NCBI GenBank assembly: GCA_964537505.1
Contig: CAZICK010000047.1
Location: forward strand, 1 to 30,047
DNA length: 30,047 bases
DNA from: DAINBT01 sp036732785
GTDB lineage: Bacteria > Planctomycetota > Phycisphaerae > Sedimentisphaerales > SM23-30
Direction: 5' to 3'
Shown: positions 14,788-23,900 of the stretch, in pieces
How positions within the stretch are numbered: the first letter of the stretch is position 1
Layout of the letters: each line of letters opens with the position of its first letter
Translations under genes and position numbers: made by a program
The notes under the pieces: model-generated
Seen by the model: only the letters and a program-made list of their open reading frames with translations
The model's database searches: none
Told to the model about the DNA's origin: nothing

Positions 14788-16179
14788 ATGGATAATGAAA
14801 ATAAATTCAATGATAATAAATTCGATCGCAGGGATTTTCTGAAAAAGGGCGCAGCGATGGGCATGGGAGCGGCTTTGGGTGGTATGGCTGTTTCCGGTTG
14901 CGGAGGTATTTCCAAAAGGCCAATAGCTTCGGGGGTGTTCATGTCGGCGCCTATTGATCGGGTGCGTATCGGTTTTGTCGGCGTGGGAGGACAGGGTTCC
15001 GGCCATGTCAGTAATTTTCTGAAGATAAAAGGCGTGGAAGTCAAAGCCGTTTGCGATATCGTAGCGGAAAAGGTTGATCGCATACAGCAGTGGACCGAAA
15101 AAACCGGTCAGCCGAAACCGACAGGGTACACGCGTGGAGATTATGATTTCATACGTATGTGTGAGCAGGAAGACCTGGATCTGGTTTTTAATGCCACGCC
15201 CTGGAGGTGGCATGTTCCGGTGTGTCTGGCGGCGATGAAAAACGCAAAGCACGCTGCTACCGAAGTGCCCGCCGCTGTGACAATGGACGAGTGTTGGCAA
15301 TTGGTGGAAATGTCGGAGAAAACCGGTTTGCACTGTGTGATGATGGAGAATTGCTGTTACGACCGTATCGAAATGATGATTCTGAACATGGTTCGCAAAG
15401 GGCTTTTGGGACAGTTGCTGCACGGGGAGTGCGGCTATTTGCACGATTTGCGAGAGCTTAAGTTCTCCGGCCAGGGTGAAGGGCTGTGGCGAACCGCCCA
15501 TTCGATAAAACGTAACGGTGATCTTTATCCTACGCACGGCCTGGGGCCGGTAGCGCAATGTATGAATATCAATCGCGGTAACCAGTTCGATTATCTGGTT
15601 TCGATGAGCTGTAACTCGAAAGGGTTGAATCTGCTCGCCGCCAAGAAATTTGGCCCCGACAGCCCTCAAGCCAAACAAAAGTACGCCCTGGGCGACGTCG
15701 TCTCCACCTTGATCCGAACCAAAGGCGGCCAGACAATCGTTCTTCAGCACGATTGCAGTACACCCAGGCCATACAGTCGTAACATACTCATCCAGGGAAC
15801 CGAAGGTATTGTCCATAAGTATCCTGAGCCGAAAATTTACATCGAAGGGACAAGCCCCAGCGACCAATGGGAATCTCTTGAGGCCGATTCCGCTAATGAT
15901 TATTACAAAAAATATGAGCATCCTTTATGGTCGGCCAAGGCCCGTGAAGCCAGCGACGCCGGACATGGCGGTATGGATTATCTTGAAGATTGGCGGCTGA
16001 TCGAATGTCTTCGTAAGGGACAGCCTTTGGATATGGACGTTTACGATGCGGCGGCATGGAGCGTCGTTTCGGAATTGACTGAACGTTCGATAGCCGGCAA
16101 GAGTAAGCCGATGGATTTCCCGGACTTTACTGGCGGCAAATGGAAGACCAGGGAACCGCTCGGTATAGTCGGCGCGTGA
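14788..16179 (+). CDS. Tat-exported GH109-type Gfo/Idh/MocA protein (alpha-N-acetylgalactosaminidase family)
   Basis: The 463-residue protein begins with a twin-arginine signal (FDRRDFLKKGAAMGMGAAL, Arg14-Arg15). A lipobox-like VSGC follows (Cys38), so it may be a Tat-exported lipoprotein. The Rossmann NAD(H)-binding motif is IGFVGVGGQGSGH (about 61-73), with VKAVCDI at the end of the next strand. The stretches EVPAAVTMDECW, MMENCCYD, YLHDLREL and NGDLYPTHGLGPVAQ match glycoside hydrolase family 109 enzymes, which cleave alpha-GalNAc by a transient NAD-dependent oxidation. I infer GH109 from these motifs as I remember them; the substrate is not fixed by sequence. The start has CGGAG eight bases upstream. 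It stands 62 bases after the MATE gene and may be separately transcribed. Confidence 0.85.
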   Translation: MDNENKFNDNKFDRRDFLKKGAAMGMGAALGGMAVSGCGGISKRPIASGVFMSAPIDRVRIGFVGVGGQGSGHVSNFLKIKGVEVKAVCDIVAEKVDRIQQWTEKTGQPKPTGYTRGDYDFIRMCEQEDLDLVFNATPWRWHVPVCLAAMKNAKHAATEVPAAVTMDECWQLVEMSEKTGLHCVMMENCCYDRIEMMILNMVRKGLLGQLLHGECGYLHDLRELKFSGQGEGLWRTAHSIKRNGDLYPTHGLGPVAQCMNINRGNQFDYLVSMSCNSKGLNLLAAKKFGPDSPQAKQKYALGDVVSTLIRTKGGQTIVLQHDCSTPRPYSRNILIQGTEGIVHKYPEPKIYIEGTSPSDQWESLEADSANDYYKKYEHPLWSAKAREASDAGHGGMDYLEDWRLIECLRKGQPLDMDVYDAAAWSVVSELTERSIAGKSKPMDFPDFTGGKWKTREPLGIVGA

Positions 16180-16190
16180 TCAAATTGTCC

Positions 16191-16212
16191 CCGGCAAGAA
16201 AGCTCTTGTCGG
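16191..16212 (+). terminator. Hairpin after the GH109-type gene
   Basis: CCGGCAAGA (16191-16199) pairs with TCTTGTCGG (16204-16212) over nine positions with one G-U, around the loop AAGC. It begins 11 bases after the stop codon. No U-tract follows, so termination is possible but not typical. Confidence 0.4.
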
Positions 16213-16352
16213 TGAAATAAGGTTTGGCAACGGAATAAACTGGGACGGGTTGACGGGCGCAGCAGTGAGATTCAGCGGGTCGTCGGGCGGGTGCCCAGAT
16301 CGTTCTCAGAGTCGTTGTATATAAACAATAGTTAAGCGGCTGAGACAAACCG

Positions 16353-17096
16353 ATGGTGAATGTTATGACATTGATTCCAATTGAAGATTACATTTTACGG
16401 AGAGAAGCATATTGTTACAAAGACAGAGATTGCACGTTCGAGATATTACAAACTGGCAATCTGCCTTTTGTAGGAAGATTCCAAGGTATATTTCCTGGTT
16501 TGGTGCCAGTCTCATTTTCCAACGGAATAAATCTGAGGAAGTTTGAAATCATTGCTCAGTCAGTTTTTCAGGATTGCAGGACCGCTGATGATGGCAATGC
16601 TTTTACCGGTGCCCATCTGAAAAACATAAAAGCGGTTACTTGTGCAATTGTTCATTGGAAGATGGCCTCGCAGGGTGGCCGGGCTCAACGAAATGTTGTA
16701 AATGTGTCATCAAAATGGCGTACGAATACCTACAAGCAGTTGCTACTAGCATACGTGCGACAAGATATCTCAATGTTCAGAATTGATGGTGTTAGAATTC
16801 CAACGGCATCAACGTTCATGAGATTTCTCTACCCTGAGTCTTTCGGGATCATGGATAGTCGTGTCGTGAAAATTACACAGAAAAAAAATATAACAGCACT
16901 TAACCTACGAGCGGACGGGTACATAAACGATTTGACTACGAACATTCGGCAATACATCAACAACTACAATCCATTTCTGGTATCTGAAGCAGAAGCTATA
17001 AACAACGATAGCGGTCAGTTCAATGACTACGATAAGAATGGAATAAGAATTGTCTCTGGATTCCGTCCATGTGATGTTGAAATGGCCATATTCTAG
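16353..17096 (+). CDS. Uncharacterised accessory protein
   Basis: I do not recognise this 247-residue protein with confidence. It has no signal peptide or membrane segment. The central part, RIPTASTFMRFLYPESFGIMD then SRVVK, recalls the P.AS.ll....P..f.i.D.RV pattern of helix-hairpin-helix/OGG-fold proteins, and the C-terminus FRPCDVEMAIF looks conserved. This is a weak hint only. The gene is visibly more AT-rich than the isc operon and the GH109 gene before it. It lies between a GTTAAGC core at 16331-16337 and a sequence like the left half of an attC site at 17103, which suggests arrival as a mobile gene cassette. The ribosome-binding site is weak; an in-frame ATG at 16365 is an alternative start. 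Confidence 0.65.
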   Translation: MVNVMTLIPIEDYILRREAYCYKDRDCTFEILQTGNLPFVGRFQGIFPGLVPVSFSNGINLRKFEIIAQSVFQDCRTADDGNAFTGAHLKNIKAVTCAIVHWKMASQGGRAQRNVVNVSSKWRTNTYKQLLLAYVRQDISMFRIDGVRIPTASTFMRFLYPESFGIMDSRVVKITQKKNITALNLRADGYINDLTTNIRQYINNYNPFLVSEAEAINNDSGQFNDYDKNGIRIVSGFRPCDVEMAIF

Positions 17097-17102
17097 GCGA
17101 AG

Positions 17103-17150
17103 CTCCTAACCATTCGTTCCACTCGGACGGCTGGATAACTGCTGCCGGTA
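17103..17150 (+). other. Possible left half of an integron attC site
   Basis: Starting seven bases after the stop of the 16353-17096 gene, TCCTAACCATTCGTTCCACT followed by CGGACGGC resembles the 5' arm of attC sites (RYYYAAC core, then CGTTC.A.tCGGACG). CGGC and GCCG could pair across a short loop. No matching right core (GTTRRRY) follows within about 150 bases, so the site is truncated, degenerate, or a coincidence. Confidence 0.3.
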
Positions 17151-17207
17151 AACTCGTCACTATGATCAATAAAAATGATGAGATAATTTCGGGCGTCTAT
17201 TGTATAA

Positions 17208-17393
17208 TCACTTTTTCTTCGAGTCACAATGCAGACACCGCCTCTTGTTACGTTTTTTTACAACATCTAAGCTATGTCCAGCTACAGAACCCGTAACGCT
17301 ATCAACGGCTCTTGTAATCGTGGATAGAGGAATTGAACCGGCATACTTCGCCTGGTGTATCACACATCCCCCGATCTTAGATATTTTTTTCAT
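17208..17393 (-). CDS. Small basic protein with C-terminal CxxC
   Basis: The 61-residue product is basic and ends in KKRNKRRCLHCDSKKK, with a CxxC pair that could be half of a zinc site. The middle part, HQAKYAGSIPLSTITRAVDS then VTGSVAGHSL, is amphipathic. I do not recognise the family. The case that it is a real gene rests on its start. GGGAG lies six to seven bases upstream of ATG, and a near-consensus promoter (TTGACG, 17 bases, TATAAT) lies 80 bases upstream in the same direction. The zinc-ribbon gene behind it has the same orientation but ends before this promoter, so the two are probably separate units. Confidence 0.5.
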   Translation of the reverse strand: MKKISKIGGCVIHQAKYAGSIPLSTITRAVDSVTGSVAGHSLDVVKKRNKRRCLHCDSKKK

Positions 17394-17429
17394 CGGCTTC
17401 TCCCGATCTCCAGTTTTTTTATTTTTTAT

Positions 17430-17456
17430 GTAACTCCATTGTTCGCAAAGAGTTAC
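17430..17456 (-). promoter_or_regulatory. Leader hairpin upstream of the small CxxC protein
   Basis: GTAACTC and GAGTTAC form a perfect 7-bp inverted repeat around 13 bases. It lies in the predicted 74-base leader, about 11 bases after the expected transcription start. It could be an operator or an RNA hairpin. Confidence 0.4.
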
Positions 17457-17473
17457 GCCTACATATCAGAAGC

Positions 17474-17502
17474 ATTATAGTCATATAGTCCTATAACGTC
17501 AA
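17474..17502 (-). promoter_or_regulatory. Near-consensus sigma-70 promoter (minus strand)
   Basis: Read on the minus strand, TTGACG (17502-17497), a 17-base spacer and TATAAT (17479-17474) match the consensus in 11 of 12 positions. It points at the 61-codon gene ending at 17208. Confidence 0.65.
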
Positions 17503-17539
17503 CAATTATTTTATTGGGTTACAATAGGGGCCGGGACTA

Positions 17540-17698
17540 CTATTCTTTATCGACAGGTACTTTGACGCCTACGTTGACGGTTTCGTCAGGTATGGTGATT
17601 AACGTATGGCATTCGGGACACTCATCTTGTTCTCCGATAACACCTTTCGAAGCTTGCAATGGTTCCCGGCAGTTTGGACATTCAAATTTGACACTCAT
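17540..17698 (-). CDS. Small zinc-ribbon protein
   Basis: The 52-residue protein MSVKFECPNCREPLQASKGV ... CPECHTLITIPDE is a compact zinc ribbon with two CxxC pairs (CPNC and CPEC) about 20 residues apart. A short acidic tail follows. Proteins of this type bind one zinc ion; this one could act with a partner protein or nucleic acid, which the sequence does not tell. The ATG at 17698 is chosen over an upstream one at 17731 because AAAGGA stands about eight bases before it. It lies directly downstream of the giant surface-protein gene in the same direction, 247 bases from its stop. Confidence 0.75.
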   Translation of the reverse strand: MSVKFECPNCREPLQASKGVIGEQDECPECHTLITIPDETVNVGVKVPVDKE

Positions 17699-17945
17699 TA
17701 TAAATATCCTTTTAAAAAACACGGTTTGCAATTTAGCCCGCTATCTGGCATATCGGCAGAAAGAGCGTCGCTATTTATGGCTAAAAAATGGGATGCGATG
17801 GAGATGTATAATCCGATAAAGCTGTGGAGGGACAGTCCGATAAGATGCCGTCGTCCATTAGCTGTTTTCGCGGATCAGGCAGGATTAAAGTTGCCGGCAC
17901 AGGTTACCATTCTTTACGGGCCGGATGGGCATAGATGGCGTTTGT
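17699..17945. other. Intergenic gap between the zinc-ribbon gene and the giant surface-protein gene
   Basis: I see no credible gene in either direction and no clear terminator. A short plus-strand frame from 17606 runs through the giant gene's stop and is taken as chance. Confidence 0.5.
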
Positions 17946-20900
17946 TCAGTCGGCAGTTCCGGGTGAACCACCCGGTGAGCTGCCGGCCTGCCAGTTTGTC
18001 TTGCTGTCCCAGGTGGCCGGCGCGGCTGTCGCGTCTCGGATCACAAGGGAATAACCGCCACCATCGGTCGTCGGATACCAATCGTCTTCATAGTCGAATC
18101 GCAGAATAGCCGCTTGCAGAGGCGTGGCTAACTGTAACACCACGTTCTCACCGCCATTGCTCAATTGACCATCGTATGGACCGTAAATAATGCCGCCTGG
18201 CACAGACGGGTATTCTAATTCAAACAGTACCGGGTCCTTGGCCAATACCAAATACGTTCCGGCAGGCATGGTGGTATCGGACGGGAAGGTAAAACCGATA
18301 CTGTCGGTGAAACGTACGCCCGTCAGGTCCAGCGTCCCTGCCCCGATGTTGCGGAGTTCTATGAATTCGTAATCATCGTCTAAGATCGGATGGTACATTA
18401 TCTCCGTAATACGCAGACCGGCCAATACATCACGATCATCGGCAAACGGGTCTTCAACTACGGTTGTGGTGATGCTACCCGACAGCTTGACTGAAATCAG
18501 AAAATCGGAGCTGCCGGCACTCTGGTTCAGTGCATGGATAGCCAGGATATTGTCGCCCGCTACCAGATCGCCGATGTGGTCTGACACGTCGAAGCCAACA
18601 AAAGCTGTGGAGTCCGGACGGTTGACGCAACTGGAGTTCCACGTCAATGAACCGGGCTTGTTGATCTCGGCAACCTCAACGCCGTTAATAAAAGCGACAA
18701 AACCGTCATCACACCGCGCGCTAAACTCCAGGGAAGTAAAATCGGCAAGGTCGTCAGCGTCAACGACAAACGGTATGCGAATATAACAGGTGGCGTTGAT
18801 GTTATTCATCCTGGATTCGACGTTGTAGGTTATGTACAAGTCATAGTCTGTCGCTTCGTCGTACCCCACGCCGCCAAGTGTGCCTGGAATAGTCGGGGTG
18901 CCGTGAGTCCAGCCGGAATCATCAAACGGCTGACCATTCCGCCAGGTATCGCCAATTATCGCGTTGTCACCAGAGGTGGGGACCAGTACCTTCTTTTCGG
19001 CGCCCTCGGCTATGAGCGTGATGGTCTCGATGGTTGTCTCTATCTGCGTATTAGTTACGCCAGGGGTAGGCAGTGTAAAGAATGCCAGTGTGTCTGAGCC
19101 GTCGGGCGCACGCCCCTGGGAAACGTCGGTTGTTTGTCCATAGTAGATGACCTTGTCGATCTCGTTGCCCTGCTCGTCGAACAGGCCGATCATTTCCTGT
19201 CTGGTCGAAAGTTTGAAATCCACGTGCCCGGCATTGTTACTATCGTCAGCCTTAAATACCGCGTAGCCTTGCCCAGCGGCAAAGCTCAGCGGCGCCAACT
19301 TGAACTTGTCCTGCTGTGATATAAGATTGTCCGTCAGGAACAAACCACCCATATCGACCGGTAGAAGATTCGGATTGTATATTTCAATAAAATCGTCGGT
19401 GAACAATACCTCTTCATCGGCCAGCCATTCGTTGATCTTCAGCATACGCGGGTCGCCTACAGCGTGGATGATATTTGCTATGCCAGGCGTCGGGACTGTC
19501 AGGTGCCACCCGCCGCCGGCAACCCGGCCGATGGAAAAGCCTTTCAACTGCAAACCAAATTCCACCGAGTCGATCAACCCGCCCCCGGCGGCTATCGTAT
19601 CGTAAAGATAAACTCCCTCACCGTCATTGTCGAGAGCAAAGCCCAAATGCACGCCCGGCTCAACCGTATCAGTATCGGCGTAAAGCACCAGGTACTCGCC
19701 CGGCGCTACGCTCGTAGCGGTAAAGACGTATTGCCTCGGATTTGCCGGGTCGTCGGTAATGCTCATATCTGTCAAATCAAGTACGCCCGGCCCTTCATAA
19801 TACAACTCGATCAGGTCAGGATCATCGAGGTCCGGGTACGCCAGCACTTCATTTATAACCAACCGCTGATAAGATGTATCGACTGTCCAGGTATCCGAGG
19901 CGGTCGGCTCGGTTTGCATCTCGCCGGCGAAGTTTCGCCCGCGTACATACACGGTGTAATCACCATCCGTCAATCCGGTCAGCTCAACGTCATAGGTGCG
20001 GATTTTCTCGGTCGCGTCGATATTGAGCGGATTCCAAATTTCGATTTCACTGCTCCACGGTTCATCGTTGACCCGGTAGATAAATGAGAATATCCCCGGT
20101 CCGCCGATTGTCAGCGTCGCCCCGGTCGAGTTGGTAACGCCCTGCGGCTCACCCGATATCGAAGCGCCCCGGGACACCATCGCGCCCATATCCTGTCCGT
20201 TACCGTTGGAGCCAAGGGCCGATCCATACGCAACTTCATAGTTGCCGGTGTCCGGACCGGCAAAGTGAGCCTCGCCGATGAGATAGTCGAAATTTCTGCC
20301 GTGAACGCCGTCGGCGTTGGCGAAAACGTCCGCGCTTTCGACCAGGCAGTCTTTCACTTCCAGATTGCTGATGATACCGCCGTATGTCGGATTCATATCG
20401 GGATGACCGAAAACGGTCTGCGGAATATTGTCAAATATGTTACCGCCTGTATAAGCACCCTTGCCGGCCGGGTCGCGTGGAACGCCGTTTTCCGGATCGG
20501 AAATGTTGGGAATCAGGAAATTGATCGCCGAAAAGTCCAACATGCGAACGGGCGTATCGGTCGGCAGTGACATGTGCGGCGCCGTAATGCCAGTTACGGT
20601 GTTGTTTTCAAAATACCCGTAGCCGTCTAACTTGAAGTTTACCACGTGGTCATTGTTGACAAACACGTTACGGGCAATCACCATAGTAGAGCTAAGCATA
20701 TCACTGGTAGAAATAACATTTGAGTCGCCCGTGCCGTCGTTGTCGATGTCCTTAATGAAATTGGCGAATAGATTGCCTTCGATGAGCATATCGCCTCCAC
20801 CGTCGATGGCTTCGTCGCCTCCGCCGATAAAGGTGTTATTAAGAATTTGCAAAATGGGATCAGGCTGCTGACCACTGTCAAAGTCAATAACGTCGTTGTG

Positions 20901-23900
20901 CCCTTTGTTAGTGCCGAAAATGTTATTTTCGATGATGTAGTGACCGCCTGTCGGGATATAGCCGACATGTTTGATATGCTCACTAACGTTGTCCAGCGGC
21001 GGGGTCATGTTTAGTGGGCTGTCGCTCGGCTCGAACATATCGGCAAAAATCGAATTACGTATGATTACCGAGGCACTGTCGGAATATACCATCCGCAACC
21101 GCGTACCGGAAAACGATACGTTGTCAATAACCACCTCGGAGTTGTTTACCCCGATCGATCCACTGGAATTCTGCGCGTATTCGACGTCGGCATATGAAAT
21201 GATGTTTTGATCCGACATTGTATTCTGGAGTTGGATGCCGCCCCATTTGGGGGGACCGTCGGGCAGCTCCGGTCGAATGTCCGCCACCAACGGGGCGCCG
21301 GGCACACCGGTAAAGCGGATTCGCTGGTATTCGGTTCCCTGGACATCGATGATGCCATTGACGGTAATCTGCGTATCCGCGTCAAAGTAAACTGAAGTGC
21401 CCGGCATAATTTGCAGGGTAAGATTGGCTGGGACGGTCACCTCGCCGGTAACGTGATAGGGACCGTCGGCGGCGGTCCAGATGGCCGAGGCCGAGAGGAC
21501 ACCGGAAACGTCATTGGTATATCCGGTATCATACCAGATGTCGATATGCCCGCGATCGACTTCATTGCCTGTACCGTCCGGTCCGTCAAAAGCCTGCACG
21601 ATAATACGGTTGATGCCTGGTTTTAGCACACTTTCGCCACTGAGGCCCTCAAGCTCCAGGTCAAAACTGATGTCAGAACTGCTTGAGTTTACCTGGTGAA
21701 TCTCAACAGCTATAACGTTTTCACCATCCTGTAGCAGGCCCGCATCGATGGGGTAACTGTAAAAAATTTCTTCAGGATCACCTGAAACAGCGATATAGGC
21801 CGTCGTGTCATAAAGTATGGCAGTACCGTCTAACGCCGGATCGAAATTGGTCCGAAAGGCTTCCACACCGTTGATATAAATCACCGCCCCATCGTCACTC
21901 ACCAGCCGTATCGTTGCGTCCGTATATCCTTCAGCCTCTCCCACGGGGATGGTGAAGCTGCGACGGAAGTATGTCGTTATGTTCTTTTGTACACCGCCTG
22001 TTATCGGATCGGTATCGATATAACCTACCGGTGTACCGCCCGGCGCGACTCCGCCGGGACCATCCTCGGTATCGCCGTAGCCCAGCTCCGCCGGTCCAGC
22101 CGCCCAGGTCGAATCGTCATAATCAGGATGGCCGAACCAGTTCACCCCGTTTGCTGCTGTGCCCTGATTCGAACCGTCATCGAGATATTTCCACGTTGAG
22201 CCACGCGGCAGTATTATCTCACCGCTACCGCTGCTGCTGCTGACGAACGACCATGTACCGTACCTCTGCGACCAGTTAGTCTCGGGCACTAATTGACCGT
22301 TTACCCGCAACGATCTCGTGATAACGGCGTTGGCCGTTCCGTTCAGCGAAAGACTGCCTGAAGTTGTACGCGGGAAACCGCCAGATTCCGGAAAACTACT
22401 GCTAACGGTCAGGTCGTCATGTGGTATCTGGTCGAGAACGGCGCCGTTGGCGTTTATGCGATTTACCATGTAATCCTTTATAGCGTCGATTGTGCTACCA
22501 GGCACAAAACCGTCGAGCACTTCTTCAACCAGTGGATCAAAATTTTCCGGGGCGAACACGGTCTCGATCAGGTCCATAAGCTCAGTGAAGTACATCTGGA
22601 TGACTCGCGGGTTGTTCAGCATCAGCTCCAGGCCTTCCACATTGGCGTAACGGAAAATATCCCAACTGTAGCCCAGCCAGTATTCGCCCTGGCCCAAAAT
22701 CGTATCCAGATCATGGGGAAGCAGTACAAAACGCGGATCGTTCACACCGCAATACATCGCGTAATCATCACCATCACCGGTAATCAAACCACCTTCACTG
22801 TTACCGATAAGACTATCTACCGCCATGTAACGCACAAACTGTTCGATATTTGCTATCTGGCTGAGCTGATCGTAAAACTCATCGTCCGGCAAAGCATTGT
22901 CATTTAGGGCGCCGATCAAAGTGAACAAATCAGTATAGTCATCGTCCTCTTCGTTGGTTTGTTTCGGATAGTTCTCATGGTAGTCGCTCGGATCGGGAGG
23001 ACTGCCCGGGTTTATGAAGATCAGATCGGCGTAGGTCATGGGATCGACATTATTTTGATAATATGTGCATCGGTACAAATTGCCGTCCGGATCATCCGGA
23101 TAATGGTTCTCCGCCCATTCATTGTTGAACGCCTCCAATGCCGCGTACGAACCGTACATAACGCTCGGATCGTCCAGGGCCAGGTTCTGGCCGTTCACCC
23201 GTACCTCTACCAACTCCACCTCCGGCGCCGCCAGTCCTGAGATCCGAAACATAAGGCTGCCCAGTGTTTGCAGGAAAGCGTACTTACTGTTAATGTTCAG
23301 GGCGGTGATATCCTTCCACGGGTCATCGTTTCGGAAATCAATATGGTAGTTGTTCGGCGGATCGACCCGGGTGCGGTTGCCGCGATTGCGTACGCCCACA
23401 TTGTAACGCACCTTCATATCCGTGCCGTCAAGACTGACAAACATTCCATTCATCTGGGCGTTGGTCGCGCCCTCGCCCGTCCACGGATCACCGTCATCGC
23501 CAATGTCTTCCAATTCGGCCCGATCCCCCTCGGTCATAATGATATAGAAAATCGGACGACTACCCGGGGCCCACTGGGCACTGGGATCGAACGAGTCATC
23601 TACCTGGTAGAGCATATTGGTTACCTGCTCCGGCGAACCATCTATATCGCTCGGAGCGGGCCAGGTACGCCAGTTCGCGCCGCTGTCGCTCGCTTTAACA
23701 TAAAACTCCACAATCGTTGCATCGGCTTGAGCCGGTATCTCGACGCCGTAAACGCCATCGCCGGCTGCTCCGTCACCATGAACGCCATCGTCATACATCG
23801 TTACGCTCGTAAACGCGTTGGGCGCATTGTGAGGGTAAACGCCCTGCGTATATGTCGATTGATCGGGCCGATAGTACAGCGCCGCCGTCAAACCCGTGGT

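Noticed and set aside
17325..17345. T-loop-like sequence GGTTCAATTCC on the minus strand, suggesting a tRNA or tmRNA 3' end
   Set aside because: The T-stem does not pair, no acceptor or anticodon arm fits, and the sequence lies inside the 61-codon gene with its own promoter and ribosome-binding site.
17946..18000. PEP-CTERM or sortase anchor at the C-terminus of the giant protein
   Set aside because: The end reads GSSPGGSPGTAD with no hydrophobic helix or basic tail, so no such anchor is present.
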